Shown here in pieces: positions 36,031 through 48,722 of a stretch of 64,000 bases of DNA. The notes beneath the pieces are model-generated. The model worked only from the letters and a program-made list of their open reading frames with translations. It was not told where the DNA came from and made no database searches. The translations under genes and the position numbers were made by a program. Source of the stretch: Cyanobacteria bacterium REEB417 (GTDB lineage Bacteria; Cyanobacteriota; Cyanobacteriia; PCC-6307; Cyanobiaceae); assembly GCA_018970945.1 (NCBI GenBank), contig JAGWVJ010000004.1, positions 1-64,000 on the forward strand. The letters run 5' to 3'. Every line of letters starts with the position of its first letter. Within the stretch, counting starts at the first letter, position 1.

Positions 36031-36042
36031 AATCAGCACACA

Positions 36043-36240
36043 ATGCCGCAGACCCTGGCCATGGCCCAAGCGCCGATCCTGCCCGGCACCACGGTGGTGG
36101 TGCGCGATGTCTGCTCCATCTACAACGGTTACAGGGGCTTCGTGCAACGCATCAGCGGCAGTCGCGCCGCCGTGCTGTTTGAAGGGGGCAACTGGGACAA
36201 GCTGATCACCATGCCCCTCAGACAGCTGGAGCCCGTCTGA
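36043..36240 (+). CDS. ndhS: NAD(P)H dehydrogenase subunit NdhS-like (PF11623/DUF3252)
   Basis: [56 protein letters not shown]. Confidence 0.7.
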   Translation: MPQTLAMAQAPILPGTTVVVRDVCSIYNGYRGFVQRISGSRAAVLFEGGNWDKLITMPLRQLEPV

Positions 36241-37000
36241 GTTGTTCGAGGGCGGCGGCCGCGGCGGCCTGTTCGGCGGCTCGGCGCGAAGGTCCCTTGC
36301 CTTCTCCGGCAATGGCTGCTGTGGGGGTGGCTCCGGCGCCGTTGTCCACCGACACCCGGCAGCTGAAGCGTTCTGGATCGCCGTGGCGCTGGCTGGTTTC
36401 GCTGCAGCTGTAGTGCGGCAGCCCCAGCCCCTGGCCCTGGCTCCACTCCTGCAGGGCCGACTTCCAGTTGTGCAGATCGGGATCGGCCAGGTAGCGGCCC
36501 AGGCTGGTGCGCCAATGGGGTGCCAGCCAGCGCTGCACGGGCTCCAGCCCGCCCTGGGGTCCACCCCAGGCCAGGTAGATGGCGCCGATCAGGGCTTCGG
36601 CCGTTTCGGCCAGCACCGTGGCGCGACCGGCCGCATCGCCGGCGGCCATGGCGCCCAGATGCCACACCCGGGCGATCTGGCAGTTCTCGGCCAGTTGGGC
36701 CAGCCAACGGTCGCTCACCAGCTGGGCCCGCAGCGCCGCGTGGCGCCCCACCGGCAGCTGGGGCTGCTCTTGCCTGAGAAATTCGGAGGCCGCCAGGCGC
36801 AGCACCGCATCGCCCAGGAATTCGAGCTGCTCGTGATTGACCGCCAGGCCTGCCGAGCTGTGGCTCAGGGCCTCGTCGATCACAGCAAGCCCGTCGTGAC
36901 CAGGGCCGCCTGTGGCCCGTGGATCAAGACCCAGGCCGGCCACAAAGGCCAGCAACTGCTGGCGGCGCGCTGGGGTCAGCTTGGGCTGGGCGGGGCTCAC
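36218..37000 (-). CDS. rnc: Ribonuclease III
   Basis: [34 protein letters not shown]-term ds[26 protein letters not shown]. Confidence 0.9.
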   Translation of the reverse strand: MSPAQPKLTPARRQQLLAFVAGLGLDPRATGGPGHDGLAVIDEALSHSSAGLAVNHEQLEFLGDAVLRLAASEFLRQEQPQLPVGRHAALRAQLVSDRWLAQLAENCQIARVWHLGAMAAGDAAGRATVLAETAEALIGAIYLAWGGPQGGLEPVQRWLAPHWRTSLGRYLADPDLHNWKSALQEWSQGQGLGLPHYSCSETSQRHGDPERFSCRVSVDNGAGATPTAAIAGEGKGPSRRAAEQAAAAAALEQLRRAPAV

Positions 37001-37029
37001 GGTTGCAGGCCGGCAACGACGTCAGGGGG

Positions 37030-37430
37030 TGAAAGCAGGACGTAAGCCGGGTTCTGTTCTCCCAGGCTGCAGCCGCAGCCCGCCTGGGGGGCGATCATCT
37101 GTCTGGGACCGCCGTTACCGGCGGCCTCGAGCGGCGCGCGTTGGGCGGGACGGGTGTCATGGCCAACCCTTGTCCCTGGGCCTTGCTCCCGGCCGGGGTT
37201 TACCGAGCCAGCACCTCTCGGTGCTGCTGGTGCGCTCTTACCGCACCCTTGCACCCTTGCCTGTGCCGGGGGCAGGCCCCCGGCCATCGGCGGTGTGTTT
37301 CTGTGGCACTCTCCTCACGGTCACCCGCACTGGGCGTTACCCAGCAAGCCTGGCCATTGGGGAGCCCGGACTTTCCTCAACCAGGGTGAACCCCGGTCGC
37401 GATCACCTCGCCTGCTTTCGACTCAACTCT
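37030..37430 (-). ncRNA. rnpB: RNase P RNA (bacterial type A)
   Basis: Minus strand contains GAGGAAAGTCCGGGCTCC, GCCACAGAAACACACCGCCGATGG, AAGAGCGCACCAGCAGC, GCTCGGTAAACCCC and AGAACCCGGCTTACGTCCTGCTTTC; ends approximate. Confidence 0.93.
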
Positions 37431-37482
37431 AGGCAAGGCCCCTGCCCCACATAATGGGGCCAGCAGCCCAGACGCTGCTCAG

Positions 37483-37556
<74 letters not shown>

Positions 37557-37623
37557 TGCCTCAAGGCCAGGCCCCGTGCTGATGCAGGCGAGGACTGGTC
37601 TGCCCCTGGGTGACCGGTTCAGC

Positions 37624-38544
37624 TCACTCGGCCAGCAGCTGCTGCTGCGCCGCGGCCAGGGCGTCGCGGGCGCTGTCGCTCACCACCGGATACTGCAGGT
37701 TGAGCTGGTCGAGCGTGTCGATGATGGCGGCGGCCACCACCAGGCGGGTGAACCACTTGTTGTCGGCCGGCACCACAAACCAGGGGGCGGCGTCACTGGC
37801 GGTATGACGGATCATCTCCTCATAGGCATCCATGTAGCGGTTCCAATGGGCCCGTTCCTTGATGTCGGAGGCTGAGAACTTCCAGTTCTTGCCAGGGTCC
37901 TCGAGTCGCTTGAGAAAGCGACGCTTCTGCTCGTCTCTGGAGAGATGCAGGAAGAACTTGCGCACCACGACACCGTTGCGGGCCAGGTAGCTCTCGTAAT
38001 GGCGGATGTCGCGGAACCGTTGCGTCCACAGATCGTCAGACACCAGCTCCGGTGGCAGGCACTGCCGCGCCAGCAACTCCGGGTGAACGCGCACCACCAG
38101 GGTCTCTTCGTAATAGCTGCGGTTGAAGATGCCGATGCGGCCGCGCTCGGGCAGGCACTGGTTGGCGCGCCACAGGTAGTCGTGGTCGAGGTCGACGGCC
38201 GAGGGGGCCTTGAACGCGAACACCTGGCAGCCCTGGGGGTTGACGCCGCTCATCACGTGTTTGATGGTGCCGTCCTTGCCCGCCGCATCCATGGCCTGGA
38301 AGATCAGCAGCAGCGCGTAGCGGTTCGAGGCGTAGAGCCTGTCCTGCAGGTCGGCCAGCAGGGCCACGCCTTCGGCCAGCACGGCTTCGGCGGCCTTCTT
38401 GTCGTGCCGGTCCAGATGCAGCGTTTCAGAGGGATTCACCTGATCCAGGTGAAAGCCGTCGCCGTTGCCGATGCGGAACGGGGCGCAGAAGCCGCGGGCC
38501 CGCTGCAGGATCGCCTGCCTGTCGAGAGGGGAGGCCTGGACCAT
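37624..38544 (-). CDS. Polyphosphate kinase 2 (PPK2) family protein
   Basis: YALLLIFQAMDAAGKDGTIKHVMSGVNPQGCQVFAFK; GIFNRSYYEETLVVRVHPE. Confidence 0.93.
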   Translation of the reverse strand: MVQASPLDRQAILQRARGFCAPFRIGNGDGFHLDQVNPSETLHLDRHDKKAAEAVLAEGVALLADLQDRLYASNRYALLLIFQAMDAAGKDGTIKHVMSGVNPQGCQVFAFKAPSAVDLDHDYLWRANQCLPERGRIGIFNRSYYEETLVVRVHPELLARQCLPPELVSDDLWTQRFRDIRHYESYLARNGVVVRKFFLHLSRDEQKRRFLKRLEDPGKNWKFSASDIKERAHWNRYMDAYEEMIRHTASDAAPWFVVPADNKWFTRLVVAAAIIDTLDQLNLQYPVVSDSARDALAAAQQQLLAE

Positions 38545-38674
38545 GTCTCCACCATGGCCAGCACCGGGCGGGCTGTCAGGCCGAACGGGTTGGCCTGCCC
38601 GTAGCGACCACTACATGTGGTGCCCTTCCCAATCGGGCCACCGCGGCTAGCGTGACCCCAGTCGCCTGACTGCG

Positions 38675-39040
38675 ATGACCCAGCTCCATGATCTGCGCCT
38701 GCGCCTGCTGGTGCAGCAGGAAAGCGAGCGCATTGCCGACAGCCAGCCCGACGAGCTGGATCTCTCGGTGGTGCAGGCCCGTTGCCTCTGCTGGCTGGCG
38801 CTGCTGGCCGAAGCCCATGAGGAGCAGGCCACCGACGCCGAGCGCCGCGGTGATGTGGAGCAGGCCATGGGGTGGTTTGCCGACTCGATGCGGTTGCGGG
38901 ATGTGATCAATGTGGTGTCCTCGATCGAGATTCCCCTGCCCGGGGCCTCGGATCAGGGCGAGCTGTTTGACGCTGACCTGATGGACGGTGAACGGTCTGA
39001 CAACGGCGATCCCGATGGCGGCGATGCCCTGGCGGCCTGA
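38675..39040 (+). CDS. Hypothetical protein
   Basis: 121-aa ORF MTQLHDLRLRLLVQQESERIADSQPDELDL; own ATG, no competing coding frame. Confidence 0.6.
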   Translation: MTQLHDLRLRLLVQQESERIADSQPDELDLSVVQARCLCWLALLAEAHEEQATDAERRGDVEQAMGWFADSMRLRDVINVVSSIEIPLPGASDQGELFDADLMDGERSDNGDPDGGDALAA

Positions 39041-39547
39041 CCCTCTGGCCTGAGCGCAGTGGCATGATGAGGATTGATTCAGGAAGGGATGCGGTGCCAG
39101 AAGAGCCCTGCCAATGCCCTGATTGCCAGCGGTTCTACCGGGAGCACGATCGACTGATCCGTGAAAATCCCACCCTCAGGCAGCAGCAGGAGCTGAGCTG
39201 GGCTGCGCTGCAATCGTTTCGCACCCTGGCCGGCCGCGCCCTTGAAGAGCTGCAGCGCCGCCATGGCGATGAGCCGGCAACCGGCCCCGCCGCCTCGGCC
39301 ACATCTCCCCAGGCAGGGTCCGCCGCCACGGCGGGCGCCACGGCAGGTGAACCTGTCGAGCCCCCCGAGGCTGAAGCTGTGCAGCAGGCCATGGCCGATC
39401 TGGAGAACATCAACGCCCATCTGTTCTCGATCGAGGCCCTGATGGAGCGCATCTTCGATGTGCGGGTGCCCGAGGAGGTGGAGCAGGTGTTCAAGGAGCT
39501 GGCCGGGGAACTGGCCCCCGACCCGCTCAATGCCGACCGGCTGCGGC

Positions 39548-42100
<2,553 letters not shown>

Positions 42101-42169
42101 CGTCGTTCGGTCAGGCGGGCAGAGGGTCGGTCGTGGGGCAGGTGGGCAGAGCTGGGACTCACACGCTGA

Positions 42170-44614
42170 TCAGCTCCCGCTGGTGAGCTCAGGATCCCAT
42201 TGCCAGTCGGTGACGTCGGGGGAATCCATGCCGTGCTCATGGGCATAGGAGCGGTTGGCGAGGATCGCCTCTTTCATCCGCTCCTTGATATGGGCGGCGC
42301 GGGAACCAAGACCCGGCACCCGGTCGATCACGTCGATCACCAGGCTGAAGCGATCGATCTGGTTGTTCATCGCCAGCTCCAGCGGCGTGTTGATGTTGCC
42401 CTTCTCCTTGTACCCACGCACGTGGAAATTGGGGTGGTTGGTCCGTCTGTAGGTGAGCCGGTGGATCAGCCAGGGGTAGCCGTGGAAGTTGAAGATCACC
42501 GGCCGGTCTGTGGTGAACAGGCTGTCGAAGTCCCGATCGCTGAGGCCATGGGGGTGTTCGCCGGGCTGGGTGAGGGCGAACAGCTTGACCACGTTGAGCA
42601 CCCGGATCCTGAGCTGGGGGATCTGGCGGCGCAGGATCGCCACGGCTGCCAGGGTCTCCCTGGTCGGAATGTCGCCCGCACAGGCCATCACCACATCGGG
42701 TTCGTCGGGTGCGGTACCGCAGTGGTCATTGCTGGCCCAGCTCCACAGGCCGATGCCCTTGGACACATGGGCCCGGGCCTGCGCAAGGTTCAGGTACTGC
42801 AGGTGCTTCTGCTTGTCGCTGACGATGATGTTGCAGACATTGGGCTCCACCAGGGCCTGTTCGGCCACGGCCAGCAGGCAGTTGGCGTCGGCCGGGAGGT
42901 AGACGCGCACCACCTCGCCGCTCTTGTTGCCGGCCAGGTCGATGAAGCCGGGGTCCTGGTGGGTGAAGCCGTTGTGGTCCTGCCGCCACACCGTGGAACT
43001 GATCAGACAGGTCCAGGGCGCGATCGCGGCCCGCCAGGGGGCGTGGTTGATGCAGCTCTCCAGCCACTTGGCGTGCTGGTTGAACATCGAGGCGATCACG
43101 TGGGCGAAGGCTTCGTAGGTGTGGAAGAAGCCGTAACGCCCGGTGAGCAGATACCCCTCCATCATTCCGACCAGGGTGTGCTCGCTGAGCATCTCGACCA
43201 CCCGGCCGCTGCGGGCCAGTTCGCTGCCCCCCTGCCCGTTGACGCCGGCGTCCTCGGGCAGCAGCCCCTCCATCCACACCTTCTTGCTGCGTTCGTAGAT
43301 CGCCTGCAGGCGGTTGGAGGCTGTCTCGTCGGGCCCGAACACCCGCAGGCTGTCGGGGTTCAGGGCGATGGCATCGCGCAGCAGCTCCCCCAGCACGGCC
43401 GTGTTCTCGTGCTGAACCTGGCCAGGCGCGGGCACCGCCACGGCATAGGTGCTGCTCTGGGGCATGTGCAGCTTGCGGCGCAGCAGGCCACCGTTGGCAT
43501 GGGGGTTGGAGCCCATGCGTCGCTGCCCCACGGGCGAGAGGGCCCGCAGGGCCGGCACCAGGGTGCCGTGGGCGTCAAACAGCTCTTCGGGGCGGTAGCT
43601 GCGCAGCCAGGCCTCCAGCTGCTGCAGCTGGGCCGGGTCGGTTCTGGGGTTGGGCAGCGGCACCTGGTGGCTGCGCCAGAAACCCTCGAGCTTCAGGTCG
43701 CCGAGGAACGCCGGTCCGGTCCAGCCCTTGGGTGAACGCAGCACGACCATGGGCCAGCGGGGCCGCCGGGCTTCGCCGCTGCGACGCGCTTCTGTGCGAA
43801 TCGCGGTGATGCGGTCGATGGCCGCCTCCATGGCGATGGCCATGGCCTGGTGCATGGCCATGGGCTCATGGCCCTCCACGACCAGGGGGTCCCAGCCGTA
43901 GCCGCGCATCAGGCTCGCCAGCTCCTCGCTGGGAATGCGGGCCAGCAGGGTGGGGTTGGCGATCTTGTAGCCGTTGAGGTGCAGCACCGGCAGCACCGCC
44001 CCGTCGCTGATCGGGTTCAGAAACTTGTTGATGTGCCAGCTGGTGGCCAGGGGGCCGGTTTCGGCCTCGCCATCGCCGACGCAGGCCACGGCGATCAGCT
44101 CAGGGTTGTCGAACACCGCCCCGCAGGCGTGGGACAGCACGTAGCCCAGTTCGCCCCCTTCGTGGATGGAGCCGGGGGTCTCCGGGGTGCAGTGGCTGCC
44201 GATGTGGCCGGGAAACGAGAACTGCTTGAAAAAGCGCCGCAGGCCAGCCGCATCCTGGGATTTGTCGGGGTAGATCTCGCTGTAGCTGCCGTCGAGGTAG
44301 GTGGGACCCAGCACCCCGGGTGCCCCATGGCCCGGACCCGACAGATAGATCATGTCGAGGTTGCGCTGCCGGATCAGCCGGTTGGCATGGGTCCAGATGA
44401 AGGCCTGACCGGGACTCGATCCCCAATGGCCCAGCAGTCGGTTCTTGATGTGCTCGGGCCGCAGCGGCTCGTTCAGCAGGGGGTTGTCCTGCAGATAGAT
44501 CATCCCGACCGCCAGGTAATTGGCGGCGCGCCACCAGGCATCGAGGTCCCTCAGGGCCTCGCCCGCGATGGCCTCCCCTGCGATGGCTGTATGGGATTCA
44601 ATGCCGGTGAGCAT
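42170..44614 (-). CDS. Xylulose-5-phosphate/fructose-6-phosphate phosphoketolase
   Basis: GPGHGAPGVLGPTYLDGSYSEIYPDKS..IGSHCTPETPGSIHEGGELGYVLSHA..GDGEAETGPLA. Confidence 0.96.
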   Translation of the reverse strand: MLTGIESHTAIAGEAIAGEALRDLDAWWRAANYLAVGMIYLQDNPLLNEPLRPEHIKNRLLGHWGSSPGQAFIWTHANRLIRQRNLDMIYLSGPGHGAPGVLGPTYLDGSYSEIYPDKSQDAAGLRRFFKQFSFPGHIGSHCTPETPGSIHEGGELGYVLSHACGAVFDNPELIAVACVGDGEAETGPLATSWHINKFLNPISDGAVLPVLHLNGYKIANPTLLARIPSEELASLMRGYGWDPLVVEGHEPMAMHQAMAIAMEAAIDRITAIRTEARRSGEARRPRWPMVVLRSPKGWTGPAFLGDLKLEGFWRSHQVPLPNPRTDPAQLQQLEAWLRSYRPEELFDAHGTLVPALRALSPVGQRRMGSNPHANGGLLRRKLHMPQSSTYAVAVPAPGQVQHENTAVLGELLRDAIALNPDSLRVFGPDETASNRLQAIYERSKKVWMEGLLPEDAGVNGQGGSELARSGRVVEMLSEHTLVGMMEGYLLTGRYGFFHTYEAFAHVIASMFNQHAKWLESCINHAPWRAAIAPWTCLISSTVWRQDHNGFTHQDPGFIDLAGNKSGEVVRVYLPADANCLLAVAEQALVEPNVCNIIVSDKQKHLQYLNLAQARAHVSKGIGLWSWASNDHCGTAPDEPDVVMACAGDIPTRETLAAVAILRRQIPQLRIRVLNVVKLFALTQPGEHPHGLSDRDFDSLFTTDRPVIFNFHGYPWLIHRLTYRRTNHPNFHVRGYKEKGNINTPLELAMNNQIDRFSLVIDVIDRVPGLGSRAAHIKERMKEAILANRSYAHEHGMDSPDVTDWQWDPELTSGS

Positions 44615-44753
44615 CGTTGGTCCGGCCCATGAGGCTTAGCCGGACCGTAGCGATGGATGCCGTGGCTGGAGCCTGCACAGGGTTAAAGATCAGCGAGCAA
44701 GGACCTGGACGACCGGTCGTAGGGTCACGCCATACCGGCCATCGCCGCATCTG

Positions 44754-46109
44754 ATGCTCCTGGATCCGCTTCTGCTCGAGATCGGCAACCACCAGCGTGA
44801 GGTCGCTGAGACCCTGATTTCAGTGGGCGAGTACCTGGTGATTTTTGTGGCGGCCCGTGCCATGGCCGAACTGATGGTGCGCCTGCAGCTGCCCACGATC
44901 CTCGGGGAGCTGGTGGCCGGCGTGATCATCGGCGCCTCTGGCCTGCATCTGATCCTGCCGCCCGAGACCCACGCCCAGCTCAGTGGCTGGCTGGCGCAGT
45001 TCGTCGGCAACCTCTCCGACCTGTCAGCGGCTCAGGTGGGAGAGATCTACAGCGAGACCTTCCCCAACCTGCAGGCGGTGGCCCGGCTGGGTCTCTACGC
45101 CCTGCTGTTTCTCACCGGGCTCGAAAGCGAGCTCGATGAGCTGGTGGCGGTGGGCCTGCAGGCCACGACCGTGGCCATCACCGGCGTGGTGCTGCCCTTT
45201 GCCATGGGCACGGCCGGTCTCCATTATCTGTTCCATGTGCCGTTGATCCCGGCAATCTTTGCCGGTGCGGCCATGACCGCCACCAGCATCGGCATCACTG
45301 CCAGTGTGTTCGGGGAGTTGAAGTTCCTCAAAACCCGCGAGGGCCAGACCGTGATCGGTGCGGCCGTGCTCGACGACATCCTCGGCATCGTGATCCTGGC
45401 GGTGGTGGTGGCCCTGGCGGCCGGTGAGGGTTTCACCCTGGCGCCGGTTCTCAAGCTGATCACCGCTGCCGGTCTCTTTGTGGCGGCGGCCCTGTTCCTG
45501 AGCCGCACCGCCGCCCCGGCCTTCGATTGGTGCATCGATCAGCTCAGGGCGCCGGGCGATGTGGTCGTGGCCGGGTTTCTGGTGCTGACCGGTTGTTGCT
45601 TTGCCGCCCAGGCCATCGGCCTGGAGGCCGCTCTGGGAGCCTTTGCCGGTGGCCTGATTCTCAGCGGATCGCGCCGCTCCCAAGAGATTCAACAGCTCGT
45701 CAAACCGCTGGTGGCCCTGTTTGCCACGGTCTTCTTCGTGCTGATCGGCACCAACATGGACCTGTCGGTGCTCAACCCGTTTGAACCCGCCAACCGGGAA
45801 GGCCTGATCGTGGCCGCCTTCCTGTTGACTGTGGCGATTGTCGGCAAGCTCGCCGCAGGCTGGAGCTATGTCAGCAAGGTCAAGACCAATCGCCTGGTGG
45901 TGGGGCTCGGCATGATGCCACGCGGCGAGGTCGGTCTGATTTTTCTGGGTCTGGGCACCCAGGCGGGCATCCTCACCCCTGCGCTCGAGGCGGCGATTCT
46001 GGTGATGGTGATCGGTACCACCTTCCTGGCGCCGATTCTGCTCAGACTGGTGCTGGCAGGCCAGCCTGGAGCTCCGGAGCTTGACCCCCTCGCCGAAATC
46101 CCCACCTGA
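44754..46109 (+). CDS. Cation:proton antiporter (CPA2-type)
   Basis: QLPTILGELVAGVIIGASGLHLI; AMTATSIGITASVFGEL; GLGMMPRGEVGLIFLGLG. Confidence 0.9.
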   Translation: MLLDPLLLEIGNHQREVAETLISVGEYLVIFVAARAMAELMVRLQLPTILGELVAGVIIGASGLHLILPPETHAQLSGWLAQFVGNLSDLSAAQVGEIYSETFPNLQAVARLGLYALLFLTGLESELDELVAVGLQATTVAITGVVLPFAMGTAGLHYLFHVPLIPAIFAGAAMTATSIGITASVFGELKFLKTREGQTVIGAAVLDDILGIVILAVVVALAAGEGFTLAPVLKLITAAGLFVAAALFLSRTAAPAFDWCIDQLRAPGDVVVAGFLVLTGCCFAAQAIGLEAALGAFAGGLILSGSRRSQEIQQLVKPLVALFATVFFVLIGTNMDLSVLNPFEPANREGLIVAAFLLTVAIVGKLAAGWSYVSKVKTNRLVVGLGMMPRGEVGLIFLGLGTQAGILTPALEAAILVMVIGTTFLAPILLRLVLAGQPGAPELDPLAEIPT

Positions 46110-46632
46110 CAACCTGCTCGCCCGCTGGGGTTTCAGCTGGCCCGGTCTGCGCGACAACCGCCATGGGGAGTGGTGGTTGGCGGCCCAGCTGCTGCTGATC
46201 GCCGCGCACCTGCTGCCCCCCTGGCCGGCCCCTGGCAGCTGGGGGTATGCCTGGCCCCTGCCGCTGGCCATCGGCGGCGCGGTGGTGTTGCTGCTGGGTC
46301 TGGGGCTGGCCGTCCAGGCCTTTCTCCATCTGGGGGCCAGTCTCAGCCCCCTGCCCCAGCCCATGGCCGGCGCTGCCTTGGTGACCACCGGGGCCTATGG
46401 GCGCTGCCGGCATCCGCTGTATCAGGCGATCCTGCTGTGCTCGCTGGGGGTGAGCCTGGCCCTGGGCAGCCTGCTGCACCTGGGTCTGGGCCTGGCCCTG
46501 GTGCTCGTGCTGGCGGGCAAGGCGCGTCGTGAGGAGCGGGCACTGCTGGCCCTGCATCCCGGCTATGCCGACTACCGGGCGGTCACACCCGCCATCATGC
46601 CCGGACTCCCCTGGTTGGATTGGCGCACGTGA
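46081..46632 (+). CDS. Isoprenylcysteine carboxyl methyltransferase (ICMT/PEMT)-like membrane protein
   Basis: LVTTGAYGRCRHPLYQAILLCSLGVSLALGS; REERALLALHPGYADYRA. Confidence 0.8.
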   Translation: MTPSPKSPPDNLLARWGFSWPGLRDNRHGEWWLAAQLLLIAAHLLPPWPAPGSWGYAWPLPLAIGGAVVLLLGLGLAVQAFLHLGASLSPLPQPMAGAALVTTGAYGRCRHPLYQAILLCSLGVSLALGSLLHLGLGLALVLVLAGKARREERALLALHPGYADYRAVTPAIMPGLPWLDWRT

Positions 46633-47603
46633 GCATCGGCGTGAACACCTGGCAGTTTCTGGATCACAGCGTGCACGCGGTCCAGGCTTCCCCCGAGCGC
46701 CCGACCGGTCCGGCGCTGCTGCTGGTGCACGGATTCGGTGCCTCCACCGACCACTGGCGCCACAACCTGCCGGTGCTGGCCCGCACCCACGAGGTGCACG
46801 CCATCGACCTGCTGGGCTTCGGCCGCAGCGCCAAACCTGCCGGGCTCACCTATGGCGGGGCGCTCTGGTGCGACCAGTTGGCCGCCTACGTGCGCGAGCG
46901 CATCGGCCGTCCCACGGTGCTCGTGGGCAATTCGCTGGGGGGCTTCGCCGCGCTGGCCGCGGGGGTGGCCCTGGGTGATCAGTCCGCCGGTGTGGTGCTG
47001 CTCAATGCCGCCGGGCCGTTTTCCGACGAGCAGGCTCCGCCCAAGGGCTGGGGTGCGATCGCCCGCCAGACGATCGGTGGCGCCCTGCTCAAGAGTCCCG
47101 TGCTGCAGCGGCTGTTGTTTGAGAATCTGCGGCGCCCTGCGACGGTGCGCCGCACCCTGAACCAGGTGTACATCGACCGCACCAATGTCGACGAGGAGCT
47201 GGTGCAGGCGATCCTGCGGCCCTCACGCGATCCGGGCGCCTTCGGGGTGTTTCGCACGGTCTTTGACATCCCCCGGGGCCAGCCCCTCGATACGCTGTTT
47301 GCCCAGCTGGGTTGCCCGCTGCTGCTGCTCTGGGGCATCCGTGACCCCTGGATCAACGCGCCCGGCCGGCGGGCGGCGTTTCAACGGCACGCCCCGGCGC
47401 GCACCAGCGAGGTGGTGCTCGAGGCGGGTCACTGCCCCCACGATGAGGTGCCCGACCAGGTCAACCGCGAGCTGCTGGGCTGGTTGGCCGCGCTGGCAGC
47501 CGACCCCGACGCCGACCCAGGGCCCGTCGTCAGCCCGCAGGCTGCGTCACACCCGGCAGACGGCCCCGAGCCAGCTGTTGCTTTGGGTCGAACTGGCGTT
47601 TGA
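46620..47603 (+). CDS. Alpha/beta hydrolase fold protein
   Basis: LLLVHGFGASTDHWRHNLPVLA; VLVGNSLGGFAALAAG; C-term H in EAGHCPHDEVPDQVN; start may be GTG 46629. Confidence 0.9.
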   Translation: MAHVSIGVNTWQFLDHSVHAVQASPERPTGPALLLVHGFGASTDHWRHNLPVLARTHEVHAIDLLGFGRSAKPAGLTYGGALWCDQLAAYVRERIGRPTVLVGNSLGGFAALAAGVALGDQSAGVVLLNAAGPFSDEQAPPKGWGAIARQTIGGALLKSPVLQRLLFENLRRPATVRRTLNQVYIDRTNVDEELVQAILRPSRDPGAFGVFRTVFDIPRGQPLDTLFAQLGCPLLLLWGIRDPWINAPGRRAAFQRHAPARTSEVVLEAGHCPHDEVPDQVNRELLGWLAALAADPDADPGPVVSPQAASHPADGPEPAVALGRTGV

Positions 47604-48708
47604 CAGCTTCGATCAAGGGTCTGGCCGGCGCGTCGAGCCAGGCCGGGACCGGTTCGCTGCCGGCAGCGGGCGTGGGCTGGCGCAACACGCTCAGGTAGCC
47701 CCCCAGCGCCTGGCAGCATCGCCGCAGCGCCTCGACCCGGTGCCGGGCCAGCGTTGCCCCACTGGCCCAGCCGTCGCCGATGCCGCTGCCGGCCGCCAGC
47801 CACAGCGGCACCCCCTGAAGGGCGTCGCTCGCCAGCAGCGTGCAGGCCTGGGCGGGTGGCACCGCCAGCCGCAGCAGCCAGGCGGTGGCGCCGCTGCCCA
47901 GTTCGGCGTCGAGCAGATCCGCGGCAGCGTCGTCGTCGAGCACCTCAAGATCCGGTGCGTGCTCGCTGATGCAGGCGATCTGTTCGTCAAGGGTGGTGGC
48001 GTCGATGCTGGCGAGGCTCAGCAGCAGCAGGGGCTGGTCGCGCCGGCCGGCGGCGGCGGCCAGGCTGCCGCTCCACAGGTCGATGCGTTCCGGACTCAGG
48101 CTGGCGTTGAGCAGCCAGCGGCTCAGCTCCTGCAGGGTGCTGAGCTCGCCCTGCACCACAAGGCAGCGCCGCTGCGGCGGCAGCGGCTGGGTGCGCAGGG
48201 TCACCTCGGTGATCAGCGCGAGTGATCCCCAGCTGCCCGTGAGCAGACGCATCAGGTCGTAGCCCGCCACGTTCTTGACGACCTGGCCGCCGGCGCGGGC
48301 CAGCACGCCGTCGCTGCGCAGCAGCTGGATGCCCAGCAGCTGATCGCGCAGGCCCATGTAGCGCTGGCGGTAGCCACCGCTGAGCCCGCGGGCAATCAGG
48401 CCGCCGATGCTGGTGCCGGGGCGGCCCCAGGGCCGATCGACGCTCAACCACTGGCGCTGGGCTGCCAGCACCTGCTGCAGCTCGGCCAGGGGCGTTCCCG
48501 CTGCCACCGTCACGGTGAAGTCGTCGGGGTTGTGGCTGCGAATGCCACCCAGTGCCCGACCACTGATCACCAGGCTGTCGGCCTGCACCGGCGAACCCCA
48601 GTCGAGCCTGCTGCCCAGACCCGAAGGCAGCCAGGGCTTGGCGTCGGCGTGCAGCTGCCGCACCTGCTCCTGCAGTGCTCTCAGGGTCGGGGGTGCAAGA
48701 ACCTTCAC
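47530..48708 (-). CDS. glcE: FAD-binding oxidoreductase, glycolate oxidase subunit GlcE-like (GTG start)
   Basis: LGGIRSHNPDDFTVTVAAGTPLAELQQVLA; DRPWGRPGTSIGGLIARGLSGGYRQRYMGLRDQLLG; VVKNVAGYDLMRLLTGSWGSL. Confidence 0.85.
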   Translation of the reverse strand: MKVLAPPTLRALQEQVRQLHADAKPWLPSGLGSRLDWGSPVQADSLVISGRALGGIRSHNPDDFTVTVAAGTPLAELQQVLAAQRQWLSVDRPWGRPGTSIGGLIARGLSGGYRQRYMGLRDQLLGIQLLRSDGVLARAGGQVVKNVAGYDLMRLLTGSWGSLALITEVTLRTQPLPPQRRCLVVQGELSTLQELSRWLLNASLSPERIDLWSGSLAAAAGRRDQPLLLLSLASIDATTLDEQIACISEHAPDLEVLDDDAAADLLDAELGSGATAWLLRLAVPPAQACTLLASDALQGVPLWLAAGSGIGDGWASGATLARHRVEALRRCCQALGGYLSVLRQPTPAAGSEPVPAWLDAPARPLIEAVKRQFDPKQQLARGRLPGVTQPAG

Positions 48709-48722
48709 GGCACGATGGTGCC

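Noticed and set aside
36912-37454. ORFs overlapping the RNase P RNA region
   Set aside because: The region matches RNase P RNA on the minus strand, so the ORFs are incidental.
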